Shown: piece by piece, positions 34,404 to 46,708 of the stretch
How positions within the stretch are numbered: position 1 is the stretch's first letter
Layout of the letters: each line of letters begins with the position of its first letter
NCBI GenBank assembly: GCA_000507305.1
Contig: DF240224.1
Span: forward strand, 1-64,000
Source of the DNA: Breviolum minutum Mf 1.05b.01
Taxonomy: Eukaryota; Sar; Dinophyceae; Suessiales; Symbiodiniaceae
Direction: 5' to 3'
DNA: 64,000 bases
Translations under genes and position numbers: made by a program
Notes under the pieces: generated by a model
What the model was told of the DNA's origin: nothing
What the model saw: only the letters and a program-made list of their open reading frames with translations
Database searches by the model: none

Positions 34404-34494
34404 TACCCTCCGGGGAACTAACGTATCCTATGGATGAGGAACATCATTTTACCAGCTACCTTTAAGGGGGGATATCTTAGTTCCCTGGAGGGTA
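34404..34494 (+). mobile_element. MITE family B, copy 1
   Basis: TACCCTCCGGGGAACTAAC at the left and TTAGTTCCCTGGAGGGTA at the right are inverted ends. About 91 bp. Confidence 0.85.
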
Positions 34495-34803
34495 GTGAAA
34501 TCCTTCGGCCATATCTTATGCTCAATATCACAGATTTTATTGATACTTTGCCCAGCCTTACTGTGGACAAAGTCAATTGAAAGTCAATCTTAGAAATTCA
34601 AAATGACCCTTCTTTCCGCTTTGTTTATCCCTTGATTTTTTTTTGGGAAGGATAGGCATGTTCCCAAAAAAAAACGGCATCCAGGGTGAGATCGGTCGCT
34701 TAAAAAAGTTGGTTCGGGTGACTGTCACCAAGGCGCTCCACGATTTTTTCTGGCCGCTGAATTTTCAAAGAAAATGACCGGGGCAGGTGGAAGCATTCAT
34801 TCT

Positions 34804-34907
34804 CTAGTTGGTGGTTGAACCACGCATTTGAAAAATATGCTCGTAGGGTTGGATCATTTCCCCAATGTTCGGGGTGAACATACAAGATATTTGAAACCAC
34901 CCACCAG
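34804..34907 (+). mobile_element. MITE family A, copy 3
   Basis: CTAGTTGGTGGTTGAACCAC start, GGATCATTTCCCCAA core, GAAACCACCCACCAG end. Confidence 0.85.
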
Positions 34908-35226
34908 TTTGGAAATGGTTGTTTCAGTGATTTTAAATCGTTAGATTAAAAAGTTATGTCTACTCACCAAACTTCCATTGTACAAATACATTTCAATGAT
35001 TGGATCTACAATGTTCTGGGCAGTTACTCGGATGCTTGGGGGTGTTTCCTACAATTCCATCTTACTCCTGGTCCATTTCAAGAGTAAAGGTGGATTTGTT
35101 TTTTTGATAACTGTAACCTCTTCAAATTCTACATCATCTTTCAACCTATAACCTCCAAAAAACCAAGCCAATTACCAAACAAATCTTTCTTGCAAAAAGA
35201 TGCATAAAGGACTTCTTTGTAGAAAA

Positions 35227-35406
35227 TACTGCTGATGTTTCAGAAATCCGGCGATCACCAGTTGATAGTAGGTACTGTTTATCCCATGATTGCAGGAAGA
35301 AATCCGAAACAAGCAGTTGAGTTTGGTAGTTTACCCCATTATTTACAAGGTTTTAGCACCATCCAAAGGGTGGTTGGCCTTGGGATTTCTTAACCCATCA
35401 ACAAAA
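35227..35406 (+). mobile_element. MITE family D, diverged copy
   Basis: TACTGCTGATGTTTCAGAAATCC at the left and GGATTTCTTAACCCATCAA at the right fit the family D ends with gaps; the centre carries TTTATCCCATG as in the other copies. It may be two overlapping copies. Confidence 0.4.
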
Positions 35407-35660
35407 CGTGCCCTTTTTTGGTACATCTCCCCACCTTCGAGTTGCCGAAGGAGATCCTCCCGGCACGTTCCTGCCGTTTTTTTTTCGGTTCAAAGTGGGG
35501 ATCCTAAGATATAAATACCATGACAACAAATTTGAGTTATTAATATCATGATTGGTATTTGATATTATTTATCATTATTTCCATTATTCTTATTGTTTTC
35601 ATTCTCAAAAAAATCATTCTCTTGAACTGAGCAGAAAAAAGCAGCCTCAAGAATAGTATT

Positions 35661-35746
35661 TATCCTGGAAACTCAGAGATGCCTTAGGAAGGCAAGGATG
35701 ATTTTCCTTTTCCCAAGGTGGGATATGCTCATTTCCTGGAGGGTCA
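35661..35746 (+). mobile_element. MITE family B, copy 2
   Basis: The right half (TTTTCCCAAGGTGGGATATG, then TCCTGGAGGGT) matches copies at 59.2 and 59.7 kb. The left end TATCCTGGAAACTCA is diverged. Confidence 0.65.
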
Positions 35747-36109
35747 TTGGATTGCTCACCTGGAATCCACCCTATGGTTGTCATGGGTCGTTCAATCGAT
35801 GTGTCACAGGGTACTTCTGCTTATGGGATCCTCCGGGAAGTTGCCGGAGAGGGTGACTATATAGTGACGAATGGGCTGCAAAAGATTTCATTTGACAACT
35901 GCACACTTTTTTCCTCCCAAATAGCTTCAGCTTATAGGGGTTCTTACTTCAAGTATAGGGGTGAGGGTTTCGCAGATTTTTTGGATTCGTTGTGGGGGGT
36001 GGTTTCGTCCGAGGTGTTGTCTTATGTTCAGTTGGTAGTGTGTATGGGTGAGTGTATGCACATTCTTTGCGTTCGTTTTGGGAGGCAACAGGTTTCTTCA
36101 ATGCAATGA
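35747..36109 (+). CDS. Unidentified open frame, 120 codons
   Basis: Starts immediately after MITE B2 and stays open to a TGA. From about residue 18 it looks coding: SQGTSAYGILREVAGEGDYI, then TNGLQKISFDNCTLFSSQIA, then YRGEGFADFLDSLWGVV. The last part is hydrophobic with Cys residues. G-rich base use differs from the flanks. It could be an exon or a fragment of a retroelement; no family is recognised. Confidence 0.35.
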   Translation: MDCSPGIHPMVVMGRSIDVSQGTSAYGILREVAGEGDYIVTNGLQKISFDNCTLFSSQIASAYRGSYFKYRGEGFADFLDSLWGVVSSEVLSYVQLVVCMGECMHILCVRFGRQQVSSMQ

Positions 36110-39030
36110 TGCAAAATGTTTCTTTCGTGTTTGCTGCTGCTTTGCTTCATAAAGTAGACCTTGTGATGTTATCAATGCAGAAAATGAAGTTCACGGCTTA
36201 ATCAAAGATTCCCTATTCTATTTCCATCCAGAACCTAGATTCGTAAAGGAGTGTTAAATCAATTGTTGGCATACAACCCACAGTGCATGCATCATCTATC
36301 CTGTATAGATTTAATTTCTGTTTAGTTATATTCTATATCTGTATTTATGTTCGTCTCTTGCTCAGAAATATCTATATAAGGAATATGTATATGTTCAATC
36401 GGTTTGAAACAAATTGCGGAAAATCGATGATACCTTTCCATGCTATTTGGGCTCTATGCTGGCATAATTCATCCGTCTGAGGTGCTCATACTGCCAGACA
36501 GGCAGGTGTAAACGTCATGGGTCAAGCGACATGATCAGGAATTCTATTGTGAGGTCAACTGTGATTGGTTCTGTCAGAAGTCCCACAGAGCGCCATTTCT
36601 ATGCAAAATGAGTATAGTGAGAAATTACAAACAAAAATACCAATCAAATTTAAATTGGATAAAAAAACAGCATGGCACCCTTTTTTTAAACCAAAGCTTT
36701 AAAGCATCAGTTGGTCCTCAAAAGGGTTTTTGTTTTGATCCAAAATTCCAGATGTCAAAAACTTTGGTTTTTTCAAATTCCAAGCCTGTCGGAGGAGCAA
36801 CCTGGCCAAACACAGGTTGCATGTCACACCCAAAGATGTAGGAACAAAAGCATGCAAACACATACAAATCATACAACAACATGTGATTTGTACACATAAA
36901 TACTTAGACAAATATGTATCATTATGTATTTACATGTTTTCGTTTGTATGACTTCACTTGTTTTTTTTGGGGGGGATCGAAAATAGGAAAAAATTGGGAG
37001 GACTCCGAAAGGCGCAAAAAAACAGATTCTTCCACAACTGGATAGTTTTTGACCTCACCTTTTTTTTGAATAGTGAATCCCATGATTTTAAGAAACATTG
37101 CTGTTAATGCTGTTTAACATATCTGGCCAAAAAGAGGGGTTGCATTAATGCTGTCCTTCAAGTTCAGGAGCGATACCAGGGGTGAACTAGCACTTTCCAC
37201 TAGACCGTAGCCTGCTAAGTCAGATACTGTTGGTTGATGTAGCTGGATCAAATTTTTGTGTTCTTGTTTTTTCGGTGGAACTTGTAATTTGAAGCAATTT
37301 CTGAGAGCATTACTCATCGAGGGTACTAATAAAATCTTTAAAACAAATTTACATCTTATAACGGAGCTTACATTTCTAGTTGTCTAGTAGCAACTTCTTC
37401 TTTGTCTTCTTGTGGCTTCTGATGACGTCGTTTTGACTTCAAATCTTCACCCCAAAGAAACCCACCTCCACTGGTGCTGTTTCATTGATGGGGGAGCCCG
37501 CCCTGGTGTTGATCGACGGAATGGGAGATCGCATTGTTGAGTTCAAGAAAATAGGGAAGGAAATTGGAAGAAAATTATTGGCTGGCCCTTAGTATGGAAT
37601 GAGGGATTGAAGCTATACCTGGTTATGATGGGGACTCCTTCCCTCATTCCTGAGGGCAAACCAGATAAGTGACATCATCAACATCGTGATTCTCACACAT
37701 AAGAACAACAACTTCAATGACCAGTCAATAGAAAGCCCCGTTGGATGCACCCAGGGAGGGTTGGCCCCCTATAAAATCAAATGAACCCAAGGGGGCCCAA
37801 CGTCTTCATCATGTTTTATTTGTTCCTAAGGGGTTCTCCCTCGAAAAATCAATGAACATGCACATAAAACGCACCCTCCCCAACCTTCATATGTTTCATG
37901 GTCCTAGAACTGGAGCTATTTGTGGATGGTGAAATCACCCCCTGAAAACCACCATGTAAACCAAAAAAAACATCCCATTCTGGGCCCCAAGGCTTGGGGA
38001 TCAGGCCATCCCAGGATCATAAAACCAATGGCATCCAACGCAACATACATCTGCATCTAGAATACACTTGTCAAGGCCAGTGTCTCGAATACTTTGCGAT
38101 ACGTGATGCTGATGCTTCAGATGTTGTGAGACATATAATGATGGTGTCCCAACGGGGGGGATCGGATATCAGGAAGAAAGGCAAGCACCAGTAGTAAAGA
38201 ACAGTTGTGATTGAAACAAAATAAAATCAATGGTATCCAAGGAAAGTGTCTTCCATGGTCCCGGCAACCAACCCAGAAAGTTTGGATCCTCAAACGTTGG
38301 AATATTTCGGAGTCGATCATCTCAAAGGTAACCAACTGTAAATTCAGGGTATCCAAGGTTGGACAAAAATCCTTTGCTACGAGAGACACCCATCTGAGAT
38401 CGCCAGTGAAATCTGTAAAAACAGTGGGCCCAAGGAACAATGAAGAAATCCCAAAAAAGTGAAATATCTCCGGGTAAATAAAAAACAAAAACGGCAAATC
38501 AAATGGTGTTCGTTTTGGGGCTCAACCACCGCCCCCATTTTATCTGTGAGCACCACACGGGGGTAATAGAAGATTTAACAAGCATTTGGGGAGAAGGGGA
38601 GTTTCTATGTTGCTAATCTTTTATTCAACCCTTTTTCGGGGAGATATACAAGTTGTCTATATAGGGCAGTGTAAGTTAACTGGCAAGTCATCTCAGATCC
38701 CAAACTCCTTGGCTTCATTTAAAATTACTAGTCATAATCTGGGTGAACTACCATAAATCAACATCCTGAAGTTTCACTGTTTTGGGGTGGCTGAGGTATC
38801 CCATTACTCTTCAGTATGACAAAAAACGGACTGGAAGTGCGGCGAACCCTCTTACCTTCGACAACGTCTTGATTGATGACGGACAATTCATTCGGCAAGG
38901 CAGCTGGTCTAGAAACTATAATTATAGAAGAGACCCCTTTTCGTTGCTTTGCAACTGCTTCGCCCATGGAATCGCCAATCAACTTACCTTGAGGAAGATG
39001 AGGGGGAACAAAAACATCATCGCTCTTGCA
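36110..39030. other. Non-coding stretch
   Basis: No gene called. A minus-strand patch at 38,220-38,440 (VFTDFTGDLRWVSLVAKDF; LVTFEMIDSEIFQRLRI) and one ending at a CAAG|GTAAGT donor near 38,989 (DDVFVPPHLPQ) could be exons. A T8G7-type run lies near 36,960. Confidence 0.3.
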
Positions 39031-39118
39031 CTCAACCCGTTTGAAAAATAGGATCGTCAAACTGGATCATTTCCCCAAGGAGGGGTGAACATTAGAAATA
39101 TTTCAAACCACCACCTAG
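39031..39118 (+). mobile_element. MITE family A, copy 4 (left end missing)
   Basis: Begins inside the family at CTCAACCCGTTTGAAAAATA, has the core GGATCATTTCCCCAA and ends CAAACCACCACCTAG. Confidence 0.75.
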
Positions 39119-40245
39119 TGATTGAAAACTCCAAATTGCCCCAAATTGGTACCCGAAATTGCTGCCCTCTCTTGCCATGTGCCTTCCGTCAGAGCTACTT
39201 GATGAAAGATCGTCCAGGCCCCGAAGGCCCCAAATGCTACCTTGGGTCATGCGCTGCCACGATGGGCATTCACGGGAGAGGACACTCATGTTGCGGTGAT
39301 TTTACATCTAAATCTGTCATCAATGATATCTTACTTTTCTTCAACTCATTGCTCACTTCTCATTTGAAAGGAGAACTGGACAGTCTTTTCCAAAATGCAT
39401 GGCCATCAATTCCCCCAAAAAGTGTTGCAACTGGTATGTCAATGTATGTCAGGTACCAGTATTGTAAGAGTACCATCAGGCAATGGACGTAATGAAGCTA
39501 ACAATCAACGCAAGCATAGGATTTCATAAAGAAGAGTTCATCTTATCAAAGGTGGAAGGAGTAGAAAAGATTCCTACCGTAGTCATTCAGAGGAACTAGC
39601 ATAGCATGGTCTCATTCTCTGCACCTTTTGTTGGAATACACCACCCTTCCGCTAAGGTACTATTGCTATCGCTGTCGGATGTCTGACCAGACATAGTCCC
39701 GTGAAGTTTTCCTGGACCGCTTGGCCACGAGACCATTCTGGAGGCCGGGAAATGAATTACTTTCACAAACCATCAGTTGTGGGTATCCATATCAGAATTG
39801 TTTGGGGCGTATCCTAAACTCCCAAGTCTTTTTTTTGTAAGAAACATTCCAGCATATTCCAGCCTGAAGCCCATATGGCTTATTGGGAGAGCCTTTGTGT
39901 GGGCACACCAATGAAACACGCTTTAGAGAAAATGTCTGCTGGTAGCGGATCCATGAAATCGGGGTCTGGGCATGCTCTTATCGTGAAAATTGAACCGTTT
40001 CGCCGCAGCCTTTTAATACAAGAATACTGTAGTCAAACCACAAGTAGCAAAAACAGAGTAGTATTTCTGTCTTGCGTTATCTTGCTTCCTAGTAAGTGGT
40101 GGCAGATCCCCTACGAATATATAATGTAAACATCCTGCTGGTGAATATTTCTTGACTGCACTGGGAAGGGGGAAAACCAAAAGTATATGCTGTCGATTTT
40201 TGCCCTTTAGACTTTCCCAAGTCACTAGAAGTGAAGAAGTGGATC

Positions 40246-40246
40246 C

Positions 40247-40287
<41 letters not shown>
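40246..40287 (+). repeat. (CAA)14 microsatellite
   Basis: Fourteen CAA units. In one plus frame they read poly-Gln followed by a Ser/Pro-rich tail (PIPPSSPSPRNASAKSLS) to a stop near 40,419, which could be a real terminal exon. The repeat alone keeps several frames open, so this is not called. Confidence 0.95.
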
Positions 40288-40679
40288 CGACCAACCACTG
40301 TCCGTACAAGTCAGCCCATCCCCCCATCCTCTCCATCCCCCAGAAATGCCTCCGCGAAGTCTCTCTCGGATTCCAGCCTTCCACTGAATCCTGAGTTAAG
40401 AGGCATAGTCGTTTGTTAGATGATATGGAAGTGATGAACCAAAAGTGGAACATGACAAAACCCATCACTTTGCACATGGGACAAACGCAAACCAAGCATC
40501 GAAACTCTGGCTCAATGACGCAGAAGTTCAGTGTAGCCACCAAGATATACTATAGTGCGCTCGCCAACGGGAACGGGGCGGGAGCAGTCTCGGGGCGTGG
40601 TCAAAAAGTGTTAAGACATGGAGTAATTCCTTTGTGAATGACTAGATGAAAGTGCTGTTCAATGTCTGGTGTGTTGACT

Positions 40680-40862
40680 GAGAAAACCATGTTTTGTTTG
40701 ATCTTCTTCTCTCAGTGCCTTTAACCCGAGAATCTCTTCGGAGTCACAGGAAGGATTTTCAAAAGCTAACACCACTGTCAAAGGGTAGGGATGACTTCCT
40801 GTCATCGACTCCAAATCATCGAAATCACTGACGGACTTATTGTCACGAATCTTTCTCAGCAT
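40680..40862 (-). CDS. Candidate exon, unidentified
   Basis: The minus strand reads MLRKIRDNKSVSDFDDLESM then TVVLAFENPSCDSEEILGLK then ALREEDQTKHGF. The charge balance is typical of coding sequence. Start and splice edges are not fixed and no family is recognised. Confidence 0.35.
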
Positions 40863-41789
40863 CCAGGGGTTTCAATCTAAAACTTCATCTTGGATTCATC
40901 TATCTTTGGAAGTTTTCCCGTTTTCTTATTTTTCGGGTTGCGTTAAAAAAAACTATGGGTCCCTGGCTCGCTGCTTGAACGAAGAATGAACGATTCTGAG
41001 AAAACCTGACTGGAAAAGATCGGGATTTTTCCAGATTGAACAGCCAGGCTATGACGAACACATACTGTATCTGAAACCATCATCCTTCTCACTGACACAT
41101 CCTAGTCCTGTTTGGTCAGTTCTTTTAAAAAGAAGTAGGGTAAAGTTATGTTAAACTCGATCCCTGTGTCGATTTGTTAAGGTGACATCTGTTCCTTGTT
41201 TTCGCCTTTGCATTTCCGCACAGCCGCGGTGAAGCTAGGAAACAACCGCTTGAATCTTGTGGCAGGAAGCTGCACGGCGGCTTCCGACTGCGAATTCCGT
41301 GGACCCTGGAACTTGGGCGAGCCTTCGAACTTCGAACTGTTGACCTACAAAAAATGCCCCCGAAAAGGATTGACAACAAACACATCCATTGGGCTTTTTG
41401 ATGAACCATGATCCCTCCATAAAATTCAGGTTTGTTCGTAGAGATTCCATGAGGGGCTATCATGCCCCTTGCAACAGAGGGTGCTGTAGTATTAATAAAA
41501 GAAACCCCTTTTTCCCACTCCCAAACCTGTAGCTTTTCTTCCCAAGAAAAGTAGCTGATATCATTAGCAAATCGATACCGGGCCCCGTGGCTTTGGAGGA
41601 GGGTAGATCACAGTGATAGGTCCAAGCCCCAATAGATACTATCAGTTTGGAGTCAACCAAGTTCTACGAACAGAACTTGTGTCTCATAATAAGATGTGAT
41701 TCAAACCCGTAGTTCCACAGCTTGAGTTTGTAAAAATACTCATGAAGACAAATAATATATAACAACATCCAATTCATAACCCATCAATT

Positions 41790-42098
41790 TCAGCAACTTC
41801 GCTCATGTTCCAATTTGAGTCTTTTCATTGTCAGTGGCGACCTTTCACCACAGGAAATTCTTGGCAAGGAAATCAGGTTCACTGGACCTGGGGGATGGTT
41901 TTCTTTAACCCATGGGTTTTTAGATAAATCTCCATCAACATTGACAACAATGTTGTCCTGAGGGTCCCGGTCTGGTGTCCAGTGCTTGCGTTTTAGGGTC
42001 CATGTTCCGTACGGATTTTCTGGGGGAAAATTTCGTTCGTATTTCCTCATCCTCCGGAAAGATTTGTAGGGATTTGTTGCATCCATGATGGTTGCCAT
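41790..42098 (-). CDS. Candidate exon(s), unidentified, 102 codons
   Basis: The minus-strand frame has MATIMDATNPYKSFRRMRKY, then NPYGTWTLKRKHWTPDRDPQ, then DNIVVNVDGDLSKNPWVK. A second minus frame is open over part of the same DNA, so the reading is not certain. No family is recognised. Confidence 0.3.
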   Translation of the reverse strand: MATIMDATNPYKSFRRMRKYERNFPPENPYGTWTLKRKHWTPDRDPQDNIVVNVDGDLSKNPWVKENHPPGPVNLISLPRISCGERSPLTMKRLKLEHERSC

Positions 42099-43444
42099 TG
42101 AAGGTTAGGAGTTTCCAAGAGTTTTCTAGTCTTCCCAAGTCCTTCCTGTCCGTTGGTGAAGTTTTGGGGGGGGCACCGGCTCTCCATCCCTTCCCTTGGA
42201 GATCCGTAATTTGTACAGCCCAACCGTTTTTCACCTTACGACCTTACAAAAACCCCGGTATCTCAAAATGTAGCAAATGGAACATCCACATGTTCTTTTT
42301 CAGGAAGCTTTGCATTGGTGAAAAAGGTCCATTTTGACAAATTGCCATGTTGGGCAATGACAAATCGTAAGGCATAAAGTTTTTGTCCGCTGATGTTGGT
42401 GTGATTTTTTGTAAATAAATCATTCCTTTGTGCCTTTGTTGCGAACAGCGGCAATCGCCAAACACTTATTCATTCACCTCTCCAACCAATGGAGCGAGAA
42501 TATGCGAAACCCGTTGGGGTTTTCCGTGGACTTGTGCTTCTTTAATGGCGAGAAAATATCACTTCAGAAACAAACAATAGCAAACCAGCAAAGGATTCAT
42601 CCATCACTCCTGACTTTCAACAGCCAGAATTCTTTAGTGAAATTCTACCAACTCAAGTGCCAAAAATGAATGGTTTCCGTCTCGAAATCTCTGAAGAACC
42701 TCGCAGCATCAAAGTATCTTGAGATTAGGACATTTCATATAAGAAACTTAGATGAATCGTCACTATAAAGCCATTTTAGGGAAACAAAATAGCCAAATTT
42801 TCGTGTTCGCAAATGGATATTCGTTGAAAATTTGTCCAAATAGATGATGACCTCTACCGGGTCTTGTTGTACCCCAAGTCACGTCCCATCCCGCCGCAGC
42901 ATTCCCCACATTCGAAACTGTTGAAAAAGGCGCACACTTCAGAGGCTCAGAAATTCATCGCTTGGGTGTGGTGAAGACCAACCGATGAAAAGATATTCAA
43001 ATACTGCAAGAAATTGCGCAAACACAAGACCATTTAGTTTAAGGGAGGGCAACAAAAAATCAGAAGGCAAAGGTTTTTTTGATATTAAGAATGAATGTAC
43101 CCAATGAGGGGCCGGGACTGCTCTATGGAAAGGGTTGAGCCACTTGACCCGCTACAAATTGATACGCATCCAGGGTGTACCAGTTCGTATGGTCAATGAA
43201 TTGGAGATTGACTTAGCCTGGGCTTCATCAATAGCATCCTTTACAATCATTTGCAAATTCGCATGTCTGTTTTTCAGTATATACTGATGGTATGATTTCT
43301 GGGAATCTTGATTTGCAATTGGATTTCACGATGACGCAATTCGAGTCTGGTAGAGTTTTTGATTCGCAGCCACTGAAGAAAGCTGGAAAGCGCCGCTGTT
43401 GGAGAATTCATCCTTCTGCATCAGTTGGGATGATAAGCAAACAG

Positions 43445-43666
43445 TCAATTCATTCCTATTGATTCAATATCACCGAGTGTTTGCCGGATGAACTGTCCCT
43501 CAACCATATTGATACCTCTTCTATTAAAAGGTAGATCGTGCTCAGCTCGGCGCCTCACGTTGACCAATTTGCTGCGAAATCTCCTGGAAGACAATTCCCA
43601 TGCACAGCTCAAGGCATATCTTGAAACCGACATCACGATATCATGACCCAGTAACACAACCCCCAT
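43445..43666 (-). CDS. Candidate exon(s), unidentified
   Basis: The minus frame ends in TGA. A CTTCCAG|G acceptor near 43,585 and an AGAG|GTATCA donor near 43,506 bound the peptide RFRSKLVNVRRRAEHDLPFN. The parts outside this segment may be intron. No family is recognised. Confidence 0.3.
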   Translation of the reverse strand: MGVVLLGHDIVMSVSRYALSCAWELSSRRFRSKLVNVRRRAEHDLPFNRRGINMVEGQFIRQTLGDIESIGMN

Positions 43667-43696
43667 ACGATACCAGCATCAAAATTAGCGCTTGAA

Positions 43697-43798
43697 TCAA
43701 CGGTCAACAACACCCTTCTCCCTTAGTGAGGCCCCTATTACAGCCCCTATTCAATGCTTCTTGTTGAGGGGTATCAGAGGCGGTTTGTTGACTGTTGA
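43697..43798 (+). mobile_element. MITE family F
   Basis: TCAACGGTCAACAA at the left and TTGTTGACTGTTGA at the right are inverted with one mismatch. Internal words GAGGCCCCTATTACAGCCCC. About 102 bp. Confidence 0.6.
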
Positions 43799-44295
43799 TG
43801 AATTTTTCTCGCGACCCTTGAAAGAATAACATCACAATGGTATCTGAAAGCTGTATTTCTCCAATCTTTGTCATCCTGAAGTGTTGGCTGCAACTGCGAT
43901 ACCATCCATACCATCCTTGCCAGTTTGCACTTAAAATGTACTCTACATGTTACTACACAGTGAAAAAAATCATGGGTGAAACACCCTACCTACACCACAT
44001 GAAAACCCCAAAAGATTCCTTACCCACCAACGGATCTGACCTGCAAACCCTGCTTCAGCATTCGCAATTGTGCTAACATCTTCCAGACCTCGAGCACGCT
44101 GATTCGGTATCCCCAAAATTTCCCAAAAAGTGGAAGATGAAACCTGAAAAAATGCTACGAAAGGGTGAAACCTTTAAAAAACAAAAACATGTTTCCGGGT
44201 GGAACCTTGGAGAGTCCCACTGTGAAGACTTTAGTGTCGAGAAATAGCGCAGTGTCTCTACCAGAAATACCGCGAGCTCCAAAATCATGTCATTT

Positions 44296-44778
44296 CTATT
44301 CAATTCTGCAATTCCCTCCCAATCTTTCAGGCCATGTAAGTCCCATTCCAGCTGCAAAAAAGGTTCCTTTTTTTGTTCTCACCGGGCCGGCGCAAGGCAC
44401 GCATGGGAATCCCCCATGAGGTTGGATGGTTGGATGGGCACATGCATTGAATTTGACTGCGGGCCACGGGTGATGCCAGGGGAGATAATTGATTCTGGAT
44501 TCTTTATATATTGCCATTGCAATGAAGGCTTTTCTTGGTATTCCATTCTTGAGGACAGGTCTATACCGCCACTTGTCATTGCATGCCATCCGTTCTCCTA
44601 TCATGTCTCTGCAGCACTCCTTTACAACATAGTTGCTCTTCCAGCACTCATGCTGGAATGAATGCACATTACGTGATGAGACTTTTGGAGCTTGACAATC
44701 AACCCCTGGCGTCAACTTTGCGCAGCCATCTTTTGCAAGCAAAGATATGGCATCTTGCAACATTTTTCGATACAACAT
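44296..44778 (-). CDS. Candidate exon(s), unidentified, 160 codons
   Basis: A long minus-strand frame. The first part (MLYRKMLQDAISLLAKDGCA, then QAPKVSSRNVHSFQHECWKS, then MIGERMACNDKWRYRPVLKN) looks coding; the Cys/Pro-rich end may not be. Likely one or two exons inside a longer gene. No family is recognised. Confidence 0.3.
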   Translation of the reverse strand: MLYRKMLQDAISLLAKDGCAKLTPGVDCQAPKVSSRNVHSFQHECWKSNYVVKECCRDMIGERMACNDKWRYRPVLKNGIPRKAFIAMAIYKESRINYLPWHHPWPAVKFNACAHPTIQPHGGFPCVPCAGPVRTKKGTFFAAGMGLTWPERLGGNCRIE

Positions 44779-44847
44779 TTTTCGATGATTTCTTGGTGAC
44801 CCCCAAGTAGAAAAAATTGCATAAACAGCTTTATCATTGCTAAGTAG

Positions 44848-45388
44848 TCATGAAATTTTCATGTTTTTTAAAATCTCACATGAGCGGCTCGTGTAATTCT
44901 GGCATATTTCTGAGTCTTTCCAGATGATCCTAAGAATACTGGGCTCAAAACTTCCAGTCAGCAAGTCCGAAGCAATGCTGCAAAGAAGTAACGAGTTTCT
45001 CATCTTTTTGCCGCCACTTTTGAAGCCAGGATGCATGCAACCCATGAACATGGATATCATTCGTCCCCAAGTTTGAACTATGAGTTGGGAAAAAACATCG
45101 GACCAAATCCTAAACTCAGGCCATTTTTTCGGGATTCTCTTTACTGAACTACCAATCCGGAGGAACATCTGCCACTTCACGTCGCAGGAAGAGGCATCAT
45201 TTCCAGCGAGAAAACTCCTGCAGGAAGCGTAGCCACCTCGCAGGACCGAAGCTGGGCTCACTGAACACCAAATGAACTGTTGGCCTTTGCCATCCTAACG
45301 CAGCTCTTACCCTCAACTTACATCCTGTATGATCAAACCACCTCTCAACTCTGACAAACTCAGTGGCTTTGTAATGGTTTGTATACAA
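44848..45388 (-). CDS. Weak candidate exons, unidentified
   Basis: Two minus frames have protein-like patches: ATEFVRVERWFDHTGCKLRV near 45,310-45,370, and CSIASDLLTGSFEPSILRII near 44,920-45,000. Splice edges were not resolved. Confidence 0.2.
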
Positions 45389-45482
45389 TTCTTGCTAGGA
45401 TTTCTTTAGCTGCTAGCGGATCCAAAATGGGGACCGCCCCTTCTCCTTCCGTTGGAAGAGGAGTTGACCAAACTTGGAACTC

Positions 45483-45510
45483 ATCATCATTATCATCATC
45501 ATCATTACTT
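45483..45510 (+). repeat. (TCA)n microsatellite
   Basis: Short imperfect TCA run. TA-rich microsatellites also lie at about 45,716-45,750. Confidence 0.8.
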
Positions 45511-46217
45511 GAGATTGCAGACTCCGGTCTTTCGGTCTGTTTTTTTGGGTGGTGTCTAAGCTGGCAAAAACTCCTTGAAAAGAACCATGCGGTTTCTCAA
45601 AATTCCATCAGAAATGGTGCCGGTTGCAATCATGAATCCACCAAAACTGGATAACTACCGTGGGTAGTTTCATTTTCATTTCCAACCACACATATCTGTA
45701 TACACATATATGTATACTTTTATATATATGTATATATATATATATATATTATAAGGTCATTTTGGGAGGATTCCTCTACTAAAATATCCTTCTTGGGGGG
45801 TGATTTCGGGGGTTTGGTCGCTATCAATTAGCCAACTATTCTTAGATTGCAGGTGATCCAAGTCCAAGTAATCTCCAAACAGATTATCTTTCAGAAATGG
45901 AGGAACGAACCACAGAGTGGCAAGGAAAACATCTTCCCGGGGTCAATCCATTTCCTAGAAACATATCACCCAACTAGCAGTTTACATAGCCACAGCGTTG
46001 CAAACTAGGGGGGGTGGGTGATATTATGATCCCTTCCTCAAGAGGTTACATACTATATTCGGCCAGTGACCACGAAGAGTTCGCTATTTGCTTCCACTTC
46101 CAAACCACCAAACTTCAAGTAGCGCTTGGTGCTCACCTTGGTTGCGAAACTTGACGGGTGGGTTTGGTGACATCAAATTTAAAGATATGTCGTTTTCAAC
46201 AACAGTTAAACAATAAG

Positions 46218-46272
46218 CATACATACATACATACATACATACATACATACATACATACATACATACATACAT
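46218..46272 (+). repeat. (CATA)n microsatellite
   Basis: About 14 perfect ACAT units. They keep minus frames open and give artificial MYVCMYVC peptides. Confidence 0.95.
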
Positions 46273-46289
46273 GATATGTATGATTTGAA

Positions 46290-46708
46290 ACTTTCTGATG
46301 GTCTCCAACTATCATTTTGTTGAAACTGAGTTTGCTGGAAGTCATGTACATCAGAAGCGTAGAGGTCCCCTCTAGTTCACCACTCTTAACGTATCGGTGG
46401 CAACAAGACCCATGAAATCCTGGTTTGGTCAATACATAAGGGATTCGCACTACTGAGTTTACTATGATTCTTATTGCATCTGGTAAGACCTTTGTCTGCA
46501 ACAAGTGAGAAAAGTCAAAGTTAGCTTTGGTTAACTGGCACTGTTCCTGCGGATACAACACCCTATAGATGATAGAATCACCGCTGAGACTTTTGCTGAA
46601 CCCTCTATCATACCCTTCTTGGAGCAGTTTTGAAGATGCAGCACTTGGCAATTCCAAAGGGAAGCCTGTACGAAAACCATGGAAACAGTTTGAGGTGGAA
46701 ATAAACAT
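46290..46708 (-). CDS. Candidate exon(s), unidentified, about 130 codons
   Basis: One of the best coding-like frames of the region. The minus strand reads GFPLELPSAASSKLLQEGYD, then SGDSIIYRVLYPQEQCQLTK, then LLQTKVLPDAIRIIVNSVVR, then SCCHRYVKSGELEGTSTLLM. It runs into the CATA microsatellite, so its 3' edge must lie before about 46,285. No family is recognised. Confidence 0.4.

Noticed and set aside
37554-37660. Possible further MITE with AATGAGGGAT / CCCTCATT arms
   Set aside because: The inverted arms are only about 8-10 bases and no second copy was found in the window.
46084-46310. MYVCMYVC repeat protein
   Set aside because: It is the CATA microsatellite read in frame.
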